A stretch of DNA of 64,000 nucleotides from Myroides odoratimimus (lineage in GTDB: Bacteria > Bacteroidota > Bacteroidia > Flavobacteriales > Flavobacteriaceae): NCBI RefSeq assembly GCF_001485415.1, contig NZ_BCMQ01000005.1, positions 62,001-126,000 on the forward strand. The letters run 5' to 3'. Of this stretch, positions 63,885 through 64,000 are shown piece by piece (within the stretch, counting starts at the first letter, position 1; every line of letters begins with the position of its first letter). Below the pieces are notes generated by a model that was not told where the DNA came from, did no database searches, and saw nothing but the letters and a program-made list of their open reading frames with translations. The position numbers were made by a program, and so were the translations under genes.

Positions 63885-63910
63885 TTTAAAAGAGTATTAA
63901 TGAGTTAATA

Positions 63911-63969
63911 AAAAAAAGTCGTTATCGACAGTGTATACAAAGGTAGACAACTATCAGCATAACGACTTT
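63911..63969 (-). terminator. Hairpin with T run between rpsB and tsf
   Basis: Arms AAAGTCGTTAT (63915-63925) and ATAACGACTTT (63959-63969) enclose 33 bases; on the minus strand eight or more T residues follow. The loop contains the tsf -7 box. It would trim transcription from rpsB into tsf. Confidence 0.7.
63938..63945 (-). promoter_or_regulatory. -7 box (TACCTTTG) upstream of tsf
   Basis: TACCTTTG on the minus strand, 54 bases before the tsf start codon and inside the loop of the rpsB-tsf hairpin. Confidence 0.5.
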
Positions 63970-63986
63970 ATGATATTGTTAAAAAA

Positions 63987-64000
63987 TTATGCCTTAGCAG
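63987..64000 (-). CDS. rpsB: C-terminal end of a gene running off the window, probably 30S ribosomal protein S2
   Basis: Only the last three whole codons (Ala-Lys-Ala) and the TAA stop are inside the window. The assignment rests on gene order: rpsB lies directly before tsf in nearly all bacteria, and AKA-type tails are common in flavobacterial S2. The sequence itself cannot confirm it. Confidence 0.55.

Overview
The window looks like a chromosomal segment of a low-GC member of the Bacteroidota, most likely family Flavobacteriaceae; a Myroides- or Flavobacterium-like genus is my guess. The grounds are TAnnTTTG promoter boxes in front of many genes, a SusC/SusD pair, a fused MurF-alanine racemase, a DUF3127 protein, abundant SPII lipoproteins and AT-rich spacers. 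Both ends are cut: the left end lies inside a TolC-family gene and the right end in the last codons of what is probably rpsB.

Layout. 0-4 kb: TolC fragment, an Fe-S set (Mrp/ApbC, NifU-like), then a TrxR-like ferredoxin-NADP reductase with its 2Fe-2S ferredoxin. 4-6 kb (minus): DedA and a dicarboxylate/amino-acid symporter. 6-12.5 kb: exported S9 and C1 peptidases, a lipoprotein, MscS and a DJ-1/PfpI protein. 12.7-22 kb: DusB, a GAF protein, an HD phosphohydrolase fused to a Pycsar-effector-type membrane domain, a very large lipoprotein (degenerate metallophosphoesterase, kinase-like centre, outer-membrane barrel) and a propeller-like lipoprotein. 22-28 kb: lepA, a lipoprotein and an M16 protease. 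27.9-33.3 kb: a sulfur cluster (thioredoxin, MBL-rhodanese, TauE, Crp/Fnr regulator, two YeeE-type proteins; DsrE divergent). 33-36 kb: MurF-Alr and MscL. 36.5-43.7 kb: an AT-rich SusC/SusD locus with a zinc metallohydrolase lipoprotein and a DUF4302 protein. 43.9-48.7 kb: PPTase, Bax-inhibitor-1, PnuC, ArfB, and a TPP-riboswitch-controlled TonB receptor. 49-54 kb: Cys/His lipoprotein, greA, HIT protein, histidine kinase, flavin reductase, an SSB-like DUF3127 protein and aat. 54.2-61 kb (minus): a complete thiamine operon thiS-C-tenI-D-E-G-H-F under a second TPP riboswitch. 61-64 kb (minus): methyltransferase-like protein, symporter, tsf, rpsB end.

How the parts fit. The two TPP riboswitches tie de novo thiamine synthesis to a predicted outer-membrane thiamine receptor. 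In the sulfur cluster, GTA-N8-TAC palindromes stand about 50-60 bases before the yeeE and MBL-rhodanese genes, with a half-matching site before the Crp/Fnr gene; this suggests a self-contained regulon for moving and oxidising reduced sulfur. The most unusual material is the HD-PycTM / pseudo-phosphoesterase-barrel neighbourhood, three intergenic spacers built on an 11-bp period with different words in each, a dense cluster of DnaA-box-like nonamers inside the tenI-like gene, and a DUF3127 protein with an SSB-like C-terminal tip behind a Q/N/G-rich repeat.

All calls come from reading the sequence and translations by eye. No database search or folding program was run, and family names rest on recognised motifs.
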